Positions 1-7,702 of a stretch of DNA of 8,388 bases are shown here, piece by piece. The notes beneath the pieces are model-generated. The model saw nothing but the letters and a program-made list of their open reading frames with translations. It was not told the origin of the DNA and searched no databases. Position 1 is the first letter of the stretch. Every line of letters starts with the position of its first letter. This stretch comes from Acidimicrobiales bacterium (GTDB taxonomy: Bacteria; Actinomycetota; Acidimicrobiia; Acidimicrobiales; Palsa-688): assembly GCA_030039575.1 (NCBI GenBank), contig JASHVH010000516.1, positions 1 through 8,388 on the forward strand, written 5' to 3'. Made by a program: the position numbers and the translations under genes.

Positions 1-22
1 CTGCCGACTGAGCTAAGGGGGC
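1..22 (-). tRNA. Partial tRNA (5' part only), possibly tRNA-Thr
   Basis: Read on the minus strand, the edge shows a 7-base acceptor 5' strand GCCCCCT (22 to 16), then TA at positions 8 and 9, D-stem GCTC (13 to 10) and the D-loop start AGTCGGCAG. The gene runs off the left edge before the anticodon, so its identity cannot be read. The acceptor plus D-arm resembles actinobacterial tRNA-Thr as I remember it, but this is only a suggestion. Confidence 0.8.
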
Positions 23-52
23 GTTGCCGGCCAGCCGCCGGTTGCCCGCCCA

Positions 53-58
53 ATAGTA
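53..58 (-). promoter_or_regulatory. Possible -10 box for the leftward tRNA
   Basis: TACTAT on the minus strand fits the actinobacterial TANNNT -10 consensus. It would place a transcription start near 46, about 24 bases before the tRNA 5' end at 22. No convincing -35 hexamer is visible 17 bases upstream (GAGCGA), so the call rests on the -10 box and its position. Confidence 0.35.
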
Positions 59-350
59 GTGGGGCCGGGCCATTCTCGCTCCCCGGCTGGCCCAGCACGG
101 CCGGGACCACTGGGCCGGCGTAGAAGGCCTAAAAGGGCCACGATGGGTGGTCTGACCTGCGCCAGATGTGCGGGCCCGGACCAATTCTGGGGCTGAGAAC
201 GTGTACCGGGGCTGCAGAGGTAGCTGCAACAACGTTTTTCAGCCCCTGAAGGCCTCAGCCGCGTCCCGCCGCGCTCGGGCCGCACCCAGGGTCGCCCGAC
301 AGCCCGAAGCGCCAGGGGTACGCCGCCCCCAGGACGCCGGGCCCGGCAAA

Positions 351-379
351 CTTATCGGTTGTCCCGTCTCCCCTAGGCT
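351..379 (+). promoter_or_regulatory. Putative leaderless promoter of the acetyltransferase
   Basis: TAGGCT (374-379) matches TANNNT. A start of transcription 7 bases after its end falls on the GTG at 386, so the mRNA would be leaderless. The sequence 17 bases upstream (351-356, CTTATC) is a poor -35. No Shine-Dalgarno precedes 386, which supports leaderless initiation. Confidence 0.45.
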
Positions 380-385
380 GGCCCT

Positions 386-979
386 GTGACTACCGCGCGT
401 CCTGAGGGCTCATCGGACCACGTCTCATTGGCCGCCGGCGACCGTCCTTCCTTGGTCGGCCGCCAAACCCAGCCGGCCGTCAGGATCGAGCCGGCCCGCC
501 CGGCCCACGCCGCCGGCATGCTCGCCATCTACAACCGGGAGGTCGAGTCAGGGACGGCGACGTTCGACATGAGCCCGAGGACGCTGGAGGAGCAACTCGA
601 ATGGCTGGCCCAGCACTCGGGTGCCCACCCCGCGGTGGCGGCCGTCACTGCCGACGACGCCGGCGAGGACGTCGTAGTCGGGTTCGGCTCGCTGTCGCCG
701 TACCGCCCCCGGGCCGCCTACAGCACCACCGTCGAGGACTCCGTCTACGTGGCCGAAGGTTCGCAAGGGATGGGCATAGGGCGCGCCATCCTGGACGAAC
801 TGCTGCGCTTGGCCGACGCGCACGGGTTCCATGCCGTGATTGCTCGGGTGGGCGGGCAGAACGATGCCTCGGTGGCGTTGCACGCGGCGTGCGGGTTCGA
901 GATGATCGGCACGGAGCGGGAGGTGGGACGGAAGTTCGGCCAGTGGCTGGACGTCGTGTGCATGGAGCGCCTCATCTAA
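386..979 (+). CDS. GNAT N-acetyltransferase, phosphinothricin/YncA-like
   Basis: A 197-residue GNAT-fold protein expected to transfer acetyl from acetyl-CoA to an amino group, acting in the cytoplasm. The domain starts around residue 32 with VRIEPARPAHA and shows the family signature AIYNREVESGTATFD (47-61). Motif A is SVYVAEGSQGMGIGRA (119-134), with the Q127-G-M-G130-I-G132 pyrophosphate loop. The end is GRKFGQWLDVVCMERL, typical of the phosphinothricin acetyltransferase/MnaT (YncA) group. Relatives acetylate phosphinothricin, methionine sulfoximine or related amino acids; the actual substrate cannot be read from sequence. The first ~30 residues are outside the conserved fold, so a later start is possible, but the -10 box at 374-379 supports the GTG at 386. 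It is single and convergent with the class IV enzyme; its stop lies in the loop of a hairpin. Confidence 0.88.
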   Translation: MTTARPEGSSDHVSLAAGDRPSLVGRQTQPAVRIEPARPAHAAGMLAIYNREVESGTATFDMSPRTLEEQLEWLAQHSGAHPAVAAVTADDAGEDVVVGFGSLSPYRPRAAYSTTVEDSVYVAEGSQGMGIGRAILDELLRLADAHGFHAVIARVGGQNDASVALHAACGFEMIGTEREVGRKFGQWLDVVCMERLI

Positions 980-986
980 GAGGCGC
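967..986. terminator. Hairpin between convergent genes, probable terminator
   Basis: GCGCCTC (967-973) and GAGGCGC (980-986) form a perfect 7-bp stem around the 6-base loop ATCTAA, which contains the acetyltransferase stop codon. No T-run follows on the plus strand; on the minus strand TTTTCT lies before the stem rather than after it. It may slow or stop both convergent transcripts, possibly with Rho, but it is not a classical intrinsic terminator. Confidence 0.45.
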
Positions 987-1006
987 CCAGAGCAGAAAAC
1001 CGGCGG

Positions 1007-1882
1007 CTAGCTGGCGGCCGAGAGGGCGGCCAGTTCCTCGTGCGACGGCGCGTCCGGGAGGCCTTTGCCGTCGAGGGTATGGACTCGGGCGAACCGGATA
1101 CTGGACGACAGCCACACCCCGTCAGCTTCGAACAGGTCGTCCACGGTCAGATCCTGGCGGGACACGTCCCACCCGGCCGCCTCGGCCGCAGTGAACAGGC
1201 GGGCCACGCTGATGCTGTCCAGAATGCCCACCGATGCCGGCGGGCTCACGAGACGGCCGCCCTGGGAGACGACGACCGCCGATGTGGCACCCTCCCAGAT
1301 GACGCCGTCGCTACCCACGAAGATGGCGTCGTCGGCACCCCTCGATTCGGCCCAGCGCTTGGCGGCCATATTGACGGCGTACGAGAGCGTCTTGGCCCCC
1401 AGCAAGAGCCAGGGTGCGTCCTGTCCCAACCCGCTCGGCATCCCCCGCGCCAGCGTTACCACCGCCACCCCGGCTTGGCGCTGGCGCATTACAGAGCCGC
1501 TCAGTTCCTGACCGAGGACGTAGGCGCATGGCGTGCCCTGGTCTTCGGGGCCGCGGGTGCAGACGAGGCGCATCGACCATTCCTCGTCCCCCTGCCACGC
1601 TCCTAGGGCCGCGGCCACCGCCGCCCTCCACGCGTCCGGCCCAGGCACCTCGAGCTGTACGTCCTGGGCGGACCGGGCCATACGAACCAAGTGGTCCTCG
1701 AAATGACGGGGCTGGCCGCCGATGACCAGGAAGCGCTCGAAGATGCCGTCCCCTCTCAAGATCCCCGCGTCGTCCGCTCGAAGCAGAGGGGAGCCGGGCG
1801 GGACCAGCACGGGGCCAACTGGATCCAGCCGCACCAGCACCGCCGCCGGCGGGCCTATAGGAGCTGAGGGCGTCACGTCCAC
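1007..1882 (-). CDS. pabC: Class IV PLP enzyme, probable aminodeoxychorismate lyase
   Basis: A 291-residue fold-type IV PLP enzyme. As aminodeoxychorismate lyase it would split 4-amino-4-deoxychorismate into p-aminobenzoate and pyruvate for folate synthesis in the cytoplasm. Visible features are LLRADDAGILRGDGIFER (33-50), common near the start of the family; the PLP lysine K164 in GAKTLSYAVNMAAKR; and WEGATSAVVV (196-205), where E197 should contact the PLP ring nitrogen. Length suits the family. The GTG start at 1882 is backed by AAAGGAG with a 7-base spacer. The divergent neighbour is the zinc-finger gene and the convergent one the acetyltransferase; no pabA or pabB is in view. Branched-chain or D-amino-acid aminotransferases share the fold, so lyase activity is the best guess rather than proven. 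Confidence 0.78.
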   Translation of the reverse strand: MDVTPSAPIGPPAAVLVRLDPVGPVLVPPGSPLLRADDAGILRGDGIFERFLVIGGQPRHFEDHLVRMARSAQDVQLEVPGPDAWRAAVAAALGAWQGDEEWSMRLVCTRGPEDQGTPCAYVLGQELSGSVMRQRQAGVAVVTLARGMPSGLGQDAPWLLLGAKTLSYAVNMAAKRWAESRGADDAIFVGSDGVIWEGATSAVVVSQGGRLVSPPASVGILDSISVARLFTAAEAAGWDVSRQDLTVDDLFEADGVWLSSSIRFARVHTLDGKGLPDAPSHEELAALSAAS

Positions 1883-1889
1883 CTAGAGG

Positions 1890-1896
1890 CTCCTTT
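1890..1896 (-). promoter_or_regulatory. Ribosome binding site of the class IV enzyme
   Basis: AAAGGAG on the minus strand lies 7 bases before the GTG at 1882 and fixes that start. This gene is therefore leadered, unlike several neighbours. Confidence 0.75.
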
Positions 1897-1901
1897 CCAC
1901 T

Positions 1902-1929
1902 GGTCGCAGGTTTGGGGTCGCAGGCTTGG
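1902..1929. repeat. 14-bp tandem direct repeat in a divergent promoter region
   Basis: Two abutting copies of GGTCGCAGGYTTGG (1902-1915 and 1916-1929) differ at one base (T or C). They sit between the divergent class IV enzyme and zinc-finger genes, and the second copy overlaps the proposed -35 (1926-1931). This could be a regulator site or a local duplication. Confidence 0.6.
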
Positions 1930-1954
1930 GGCCTCCGACTGGGAAGGCTAGCCT
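1926..1954 (+). promoter_or_regulatory. Putative promoter of the zinc-finger/MazG pair
   Basis: TTGGGG (1926-1931) and TAGCCT (1949-1954) are 17 bases apart. The predicted transcription start, near 1961, is two bases before the GTG at 1963. This is the best -35/-10 pair in the window and argues that the pair's mRNA has almost no leader. Confidence 0.5.
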
Positions 1955-1962
1955 CGAGCGTT

Positions 1963-2142
1963 GTGGAAGAGAGCCATGCGGAGTTGATGGCAGAACTTCG
2001 CCAGGACATGGACGATGTCGAGGCAGCCATGAAGCGCCTGGAAGAGGGCACCTACGGCCACTGCGAGGCTTGCGGCGCCCGCCTTCCGGCCGAACAGCTC
2101 GAGGCCGAGCCCGCGGCCAGGCGCTGTCCGGCCTGCCGCTGA
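1963..2142 (+). CDS. Short DksA/TraR-type C4 zinc-finger protein
   Basis: From the GTG at 1963 this is a 59-residue protein: a helical segment ELRQDMDDVEAAMKRLEEG, then a C4 zinc ribbon beginning YGHCEACG with cysteines at about 34, 37, 55 and 58. This is the C-terminal signature of the DksA/TraR family, whose members bind RNA polymerase through the secondary channel. The long N-terminal coiled coil of true DksA, with its acidic tip, is missing, so classic DksA function cannot be assumed. The frame opens at a TTG at 1912, giving 76 residues, but that would place the promoter inside the gene and adds no conserved sequence; I prefer 1963. Its stop is 3 bases before the MazG-like start, so the two are probably translated together. 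Confidence 0.8.
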   Translation: MEESHAELMAELRQDMDDVEAAMKRLEEGTYGHCEACGARLPAEQLEAEPAARRCPACR

Positions 2143-2145
2143 CGG

Positions 2146-2430
2146 ATGGAGCTTTCGGACTTCCAGCACCTGATGGAGGCGACATACGGCCGCCGGGACT
2201 CAACGCGGGGCCGAGCGGCGACGGTGGCGTGGTTGGCCGAGGAGCTGGGTGAGCTGTCCCAGGCCGTCCGCAAGGGCTCCCGGGAGGAGCAGCTGCACGA
2301 GCTCGGCGACGTCCTGGCCTGGCTGGCTTCGCTGGCCAACCAGCTCGGGCTTTCGCTCGACGAAGCCGTCAAACGGTACGAGCACGGCTGTCCGAGCTGC
2401 GGGCAGGCACCGTGCGCCTGCCCTGCATGA
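2146..2430 (+). CDS. MazG-like nucleotide pyrophosphohydrolase with Cys-rich tail
   Basis: A 94-residue all-alpha MazG-type protein, a family that hydrolyses nucleoside triphosphates to monophosphates and pyrophosphate using Mg2+. The metal ligands are visible as AEELGEL (31-37; E32, E33, E36) and HELGDVLAW (51-59; E52, D55). Beyond the helical core is a C-terminal tail GCPSCGQAPCAC, with C82, C85, C90 and C92, a probable metal site absent from short MazG proteins such as phage-type iMazG. Length fits a single-domain MazG acting as a dimer or tetramer. The ATG is 3 bases after the zinc-finger stop and has no Shine-Dalgarno, so reinitiation is likely. It is convergent with asd. Family placement is firm; the substrate is unknown. 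Confidence 0.82.
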   Translation: MELSDFQHLMEATYGRRDSTRGRAATVAWLAEELGELSQAVRKGSREEQLHELGDVLAWLASLANQLGLSLDEAVKRYEHGCPSCGQAPCACPA

Positions 2431-2435
2431 ACTAA

Positions 2436-2462
2436 CCCGCCGGCGTGAACTGGCCCGCCGGC
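2436..2462. repeat. Repeated CCCGCCGGC between convergent genes
   Basis: CCCGCCGGC occurs at 2436-2444 and 2454-2462. As GCCGGC is self-complementary, the two copies can also pair as a 6-bp stem with a 12-base loop. It lies in the 33-bp gap between the MazG-like gene and asd and may help termination; no T-run follows on either strand. Confidence 0.35.
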
Positions 2463-2463
2463 T

Positions 2464-4715
<2,252 letters not shown>

Positions 4716-4722
4716 GGCTCCG

Positions 4723-4728
4723 AGGGTA
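4723..4728 (-). promoter_or_regulatory. Putative leaderless -10 box of lysC
   Basis: TACCCT on the minus strand is followed after 7 bases by the GTG at 4715, so the start of transcription would coincide with the start codon or precede it by one base. No clear -35 is visible 17-19 bases upstream. A competing weak GGAG lies 2 bases before the GTG, too close for good ribosome binding. Confidence 0.4.
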
Positions 4729-4809
4729 CCAGGTGCCTTCGGCCGGCCAGCTTAAGGGTAACCACTCCGCGTTCACGTCGACCGCGACCCGTGGCGCGCT
4801 GAATTCGAC

Positions 4810-4815
4810 TACGCT
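4810..4815 (+). promoter_or_regulatory. Putative leaderless -10 box of the cyclophilin
   Basis: TACGCT (4810-4815) is followed by 8 bases and then the GTG at 4824, predicting a start of transcription about 2 bases before the codon. No Shine-Dalgarno is present. The -35 region is not recognisable. Confidence 0.4.
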
Positions 4816-4823
4816 GCGCCGCC

Positions 4824-5678
4824 GTGCCGTCGGATAAACGTGTGCGTCAACAAGCCAACAAGCACCGCATGGACCAGCTGCGCCGGGAGCAGGTGCAGCG
4901 GCGCCGCAGGCAGCGGTTCTTCCTGTTCGGCGGGGTGGCCGCGGTGGCGATTGCCCTGATCGCGGTGCTGACGGCCGTCCTGTCGGGGGGCGGGGGTAAG
5001 ACGGCGGCAGGGACGACGACCAGTTCGGCCTCCACGACCGCGACGACCGCCCCCACGACAACCACGGCGCCGCCGGTTTCCGTACCTCTCATCAGCGCCC
5101 CGGCCCATGTCGGCTGCCCGAACCTGACCAACGAGCCGAAGCACTACACGCACTTCTCCACGGCGCCGCCGATGTGCATCAACCCGGCCAAGGACTACAC
5201 GGCCAGCATGGTCACCGACGCCGGGACGATCACGATCAAGCTGCTGGCGGCCGAGAACCCGACCACCGTCAATAACTTCGTGTTCCTGGCGGGCTACCAC
5301 TTCTTCAACGGCACCGCCTTCCACCGGGTGTGCATCGCCTTCGTCAACCAGGGCGGCGACCCGACCGGGACCGGGACCGGTGGCCCCGGGTACTCCTTCA
5401 ATGGCGGGGCGCCCAAGAGCACGGACGTTTATACGGCGGGTGCGCTGGCCATGGCCAACTCCGGGAGCCCGAGCAGCGACGGGAGCCAGTTCTTCTTCGT
5501 GGTCGGCAACGGCGGTAAGGAGCTGACAGCCAACTACAGCTACTTCGGCCAGGTGACGGGGGGCATGAGCGTCGTCAACAAGATCAACGACGACGGCAGC
5601 TCGGCGGCAGCCACCGGCGGCAATTGCCCGCCGAAGGTTGTCCACAAGATCGTCAAGGTCACGATCACCGAGTCTTGA
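4824..5678 (+). CDS. Membrane-anchored cyclophilin-type peptidyl-prolyl isomerase
   Basis: A 284-residue protein expected to catalyse cis-trans isomerisation of prolyl bonds in exported proteins. The N-terminus is strongly basic (K/R-rich, 1-31), followed by one hydrophobic segment (32-53), a Ser/Thr/Ala/Pro linker (60-90) and a cyclophilin domain (about 120-284). This gives an N-in anchor with the enzyme outside the membrane. The core shows NNFVFLAGYHFFNGTAFHR (150-168) with catalytic R168, NQGGDPTGTGTGGPGYSF (175-192) and GSPSSDGSQFFFVVG (214-228). The usual IPGFMIQGGD strip reads CIAFVNQGGD here, a mild departure. Four cysteines (98, 118, 170, 268) are unusual for an outside domain and may form disulfides. 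It is divergent from lysC and ends 6 bp from the convergent exchanger. GTG start chosen from the -10 box. Confidence 0.9.
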   Translation: MPSDKRVRQQANKHRMDQLRREQVQRRRRQRFFLFGGVAAVAIALIAVLTAVLSGGGGKTAAGTTTSSASTTATTAPTTTTAPPVSVPLISAPAHVGCPNLTNEPKHYTHFSTAPPMCINPAKDYTASMVTDAGTITIKLLAAENPTTVNNFVFLAGYHFFNGTAFHRVCIAFVNQGGDPTGTGTGGPGYSFNGGAPKSTDVYTAGALAMANSGSPSSDGSQFFFVVGNGGKELTANYSYFGQVTGGMSVVNKINDDGSSAAATGGNCPPKVVHKIVKVTITES

Positions 5679-5684
5679 CACCGT

Positions 5685-6686
5685 TCAACCGATGGCGATG
5701 AGCGCAGCCAGGAAGGCGGCGTAAGCACCGAGGAGGAGGCCTCCGGCACCACGGCTCAGGCCCCGGCCCTTATAGGCGAGCGCGATCACGAAGACGGTCA
5801 TGGCCAGGTAGAAGGCGCCCGCGAACACGGTCCCGCCGCCGAGGTGGGACACCACAAAGCCGCCGATCACGGCCGGCAGGGCCAAACCGCCGACGACGTT
5901 CACCGTATTGCTGTTCATGGCCACGGACAGCGTGGCGGCACCTTTGCCCACCCGGGCCAGATAGACGGCTGCCACCGCGTTGGGCAGGCTGGTCACGCCG
6001 GCCAGCACTACGCCGCCGATGACGACCTGCGGCAACCCGAGGGCGGTCCCGCCCACGGACGCCGAGTGCTCCATCAATACGCTTGCACCGATAACGACCA
6101 GCACGGCCACGCCGGCGGTGGCGGCGGCCAGGCCGGTGGTCGCCCTCCACATAGGCCGGTAGGCGTCTTTGGTCTCCTCCACCTCTTCGCGCAAGGCCCC
6201 GCCCAGCCACTGCTTCCACCCCACGGGGAGCGGCAGGCGTTCGCTGGGCACGGCGGCGATCACGACGTAAGGCACGAAGAACGCCAGTGTCAGTACCAGC
6301 GCCGGCACCGGGGCGACGGCACCGCTCACTGTCGCGAAGCCGGCGACGGCCACCCCGATGGCGACGGTCCCCTCCATCACGACGACCTTCTGGTGGAACG
6401 TCACCCGGTTCGCCAGGAACGGCCCCAACCCCAGGAGGGCCGCGATGTTGAACACGTTCGAACCGAACAGCACCCCGAGGCCGAGGGCGTGCCGGCCTGA
6501 CAGGAGCGCCGTGACGGTGCTGGTCAGTTCCGGCCCGTCCGCCGCAACGGCTGCCACCAGGCCGAGCAGGACCTGCGGGGCACCGAATTCGGTCCCCAGG
6601 CGCTCCAGGGCCTTGACCAGCTGGTCGCTGGCAATGAGGCTGACGACAGCGGAGGCCAGGAAAACCGGGACTACCCAGGCGGGCAA
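5685..6686 (-). CDS. CaCA-type cation exchanger (Na+/Ca2+ exchanger-like)
   Basis: A 333-residue integral membrane protein with about ten hydrophobic segments, matching the Na+/Ca2+ exchanger superfamily that swaps Ca2+ for Na+ or H+ across the membrane. The first alpha-repeat is clear: AADGPELTSTVTALL (48-62) with E53, then GVLFGSNVFN (71-80). The second reads GVTSLPNAVAAVYLARVGKG (230-249) and AMNSNTVNVVGG (256-267), where the Glu expected after Leu-Pro is N236 and the GSN box is NSN. A charged cytoplasmic loop (about 148-182) separates the halves. The TTG start at 6686 is 26 bp after the upstream peptidase stop, with a weak AAGG about 8 bases before it; no better start precedes the first membrane segment. 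Probably co-transcribed with the peptidase. Ion preference is uncertain. Confidence 0.8.
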   Translation of the reverse strand: MPAWVVPVFLASAVVSLIASDQLVKALERLGTEFGAPQVLLGLVAAVAADGPELTSTVTALLSGRHALGLGVLFGSNVFNIAALLGLGPFLANRVTFHQKVVVMEGTVAIGVAVAGFATVSGAVAPVPALVLTLAFFVPYVVIAAVPSERLPLPVGWKQWLGGALREEVEETKDAYRPMWRATTGLAAATAGVAVLVVIGASVLMEHSASVGGTALGLPQVVIGGVVLAGVTSLPNAVAAVYLARVGKGAATLSVAMNSNTVNVVGGLALPAVIGGFVVSHLGGGTVFAGAFYLAMTVFVIALAYKGRGLSRGAGGLLLGAYAAFLAALIAIG

Positions 6687-6712
6687 AACACGTGCCTTAG
6701 CTTCCCGCCGGG

Positions 6713-7579
6713 CTAAGAGGTGGGGGCGACATCAGCCGCCGCCGGGCCGGAGGGCGCCGGTGGTCCCGGCGCTTCTGACCCGAGGGCGTCCAGGCCCATC
6801 CGCCGGCCGTCCAGCCAGATGGTCACCTCGCCCTGGCCGGCCTGGCGCCATTGCCCGTCCGAACCGCGCAACAGGGCCGTCCGCTCGTCGATGGCCGCGA
6901 TCCGCAAGCCCCCTGAGGCGAGCCGGACAGTCCGGTGTGTTTTTTCCTCCGGCCAGTTGTTGGCATGAGGCAGGACGGCGAGTTGTGGGAGCAGGCCGAG
7001 CCCAAGTGTGAGCGCCCCCCCTCTCGGGTCGACCATGGCGTCCCCGAGCACCATGGCCCCGGCCGAGGACCCGGCCAGCACGGCCCCGTTCGTCCACGCT
7101 TCGACCAGTGCGTCCCAGACCGCCGATGCCTTCAGGACGGACCGCAGGTGGAGCACGGAACCGCCGGCAATGTAGACGAAGCGTGCCGCCCGGACGGTCC
7201 CGGCGTTCGCTTTGTCTTCGGCGTCGCCATGGCGCAGCACCATGCACGCCTTGACCGAAGCCCCCAACTCGGAAAAATAAGAAGCCGCCGTCTCCACCGC
7301 CCGCTCCGGGTGCCAATAGGCCGCAGCCGTCGGGAGGACCAGGATCTCGCGTGTGCCGGATGCCTGGAGCAGTTCCTTGTCGAAGCTCTCGCAGCCTGCC
7401 GTCCACTCTGAACCGCCGACCAAGGCGAGCTCACCGGGGTGCCCGTGACCCCGCTCGAAGCGCTCAGCCCCTGGTGAGGAGGACAATGTGGGGTTCAGGT
7501 GGTTGGTCATGGCTACGAACGAGCACTGAGAGCCGCGGGGACAGTATTGCACGACCGCCCGGCGCTCTGGACGGACCAC
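6713..7579 (-). CDS. Cyanophycinase/peptidase S51-like serine hydrolase
   Basis: A class I glutamine-amidotransferase-like fold with the S51 nucleophile elbow GSSAGAMVLG (170-179), S172 being the expected catalytic serine. ELALVGGSEW (50-59) starts the fold, YIAGGSVLHLRSVL (136-149) is the usual strand-turn before it, and LPHANNW (203-209) and AAIDERTALL (228-237) are further family blocks. Relatives are cyanophycinase, which cuts the Asp-Arg polymer cyanophycin, and dipeptidase PepE. No cyanophycin synthetase is in the window, so the substrate is open. The frame starts at GTG 7579 (288 residues), but its first 23 codons look non-coding; ATG 7510 (265 residues) is at least as likely. The last ~24 residues are an Ala/Pro-rich tail. 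The exchanger follows 26 bp downstream. Confidence 0.78.
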   Translation of the reverse strand: MVRPERRAVVQYCPRGSQCSFVAMTNHLNPTLSSSPGAERFERGHGHPGELALVGGSEWTAGCESFDKELLQASGTREILVLPTAAAYWHPERAVETAASYFSELGASVKACMVLRHGDAEDKANAGTVRAARFVYIAGGSVLHLRSVLKASAVWDALVEAWTNGAVLAGSSAGAMVLGDAMVDPRGGALTLGLGLLPQLAVLPHANNWPEEKTHRTVRLASGGLRIAAIDERTALLRGSDGQWRQAGQGEVTIWLDGRRMGLDALGSEAPGPPAPSGPAAADVAPTS

Positions 7580-7587
7580 CTCACCGG

Positions 7588-7601
7588 CTAGTAAGAACTA
7601 G
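7588..7601. repeat. Inverted repeat upstream of the peptidase
   Basis: CTAGT-AAGA-ACTAG is a perfect 5-bp inverted repeat with a 4-base centre, in the gap between the divergent peptidase and bldC genes. It is more AT-rich than its surroundings, as protein binding sites often are here. It may be an operator for the peptidase. Confidence 0.35.
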
Positions 7602-7635
7602 TCAGGATGTCCGCGCCAAATGATGCAAGAAGGCC

Positions 7636-7672
7636 ATAGCGCGGCTATCCGCCCCCCTCGTACCTTTGAGGG
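7636..7672 (+). promoter_or_regulatory. bldC promoter region with two inverted repeats
   Basis: TACCTT (7661-7666) fits a -10 box and predicts a start of transcription near 7673, giving a 30-base leader. ATAGC-GCG-GCTAT (7636-7648) is a perfect inverted repeat over the expected -35 position (7638-7643), and CCCTC-N8-GAGGG (7655-7672) flanks the -10 box. No TTGACA-like -35 is seen, so activator or alternative sigma control is possible. Confidence 0.4.
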
Positions 7673-7686
7673 AGTTTCGAATTCTC

Positions 7687-7693
7687 AGGAGGT
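7687..7693 (+). promoter_or_regulatory. Ribosome binding site of bldC
   Basis: AGGAGGT lies 9 bases before the ATG at 7703 and is close to a perfect anti-Shine-Dalgarno match, fixing the start and marking this as a leadered, well translated message. Confidence 0.85.
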
Positions 7694-7702
7694 CACCCGC
7701 CC

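Larger units (their letters stand above)
23..385. other. Gene-free stretch between tRNA and acetyltransferase
   Basis: No open frame here has a credible start, family match or coding pattern. The stretch must hold the promoters of the flanking divergent tRNA and acetyltransferase genes. Visible structures are a 7-bp inverted repeat GGCCCAG/CTGGGCC (89-95 and 110-116), a 13-bp inverted repeat TTCAG-CCC-CTGAA (238-250), and a perfect 12-bp palindrome (336-347) just upstream of the acetyltransferase promoter. In DNA this rich in G and C, such symmetries are partly expected by chance. Confidence 0.6.

Noticed and set aside
13..285. 90-residue minus-strand open frame over the left edge
   Set aside because: It overlaps the tRNA 5' end and the probable tRNA promoter, and its composition is that of a chance GC-rich frame.
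168..389. 73-residue plus-strand open frame before the acetyltransferase
   Set aside because: It lacks a ribosome binding site and recognisable domain, overlaps the acetyltransferase start and promoter, and has the random Arg/Ala/Pro composition expected of high-GC non-coding DNA.
1311..2051. 246-residue minus-strand frame spanning the class IV enzyme and zinc-finger gene
   Set aside because: It is out of frame with the class IV enzyme and antisense to the zinc-finger gene and their promoters.
4809..5681. 290-residue minus-strand open frame antisense to the cyclophilin
   Set aside because: The plus strand has the cyclophilin motifs, membrane segment and linker; the minus frame shows no domain.
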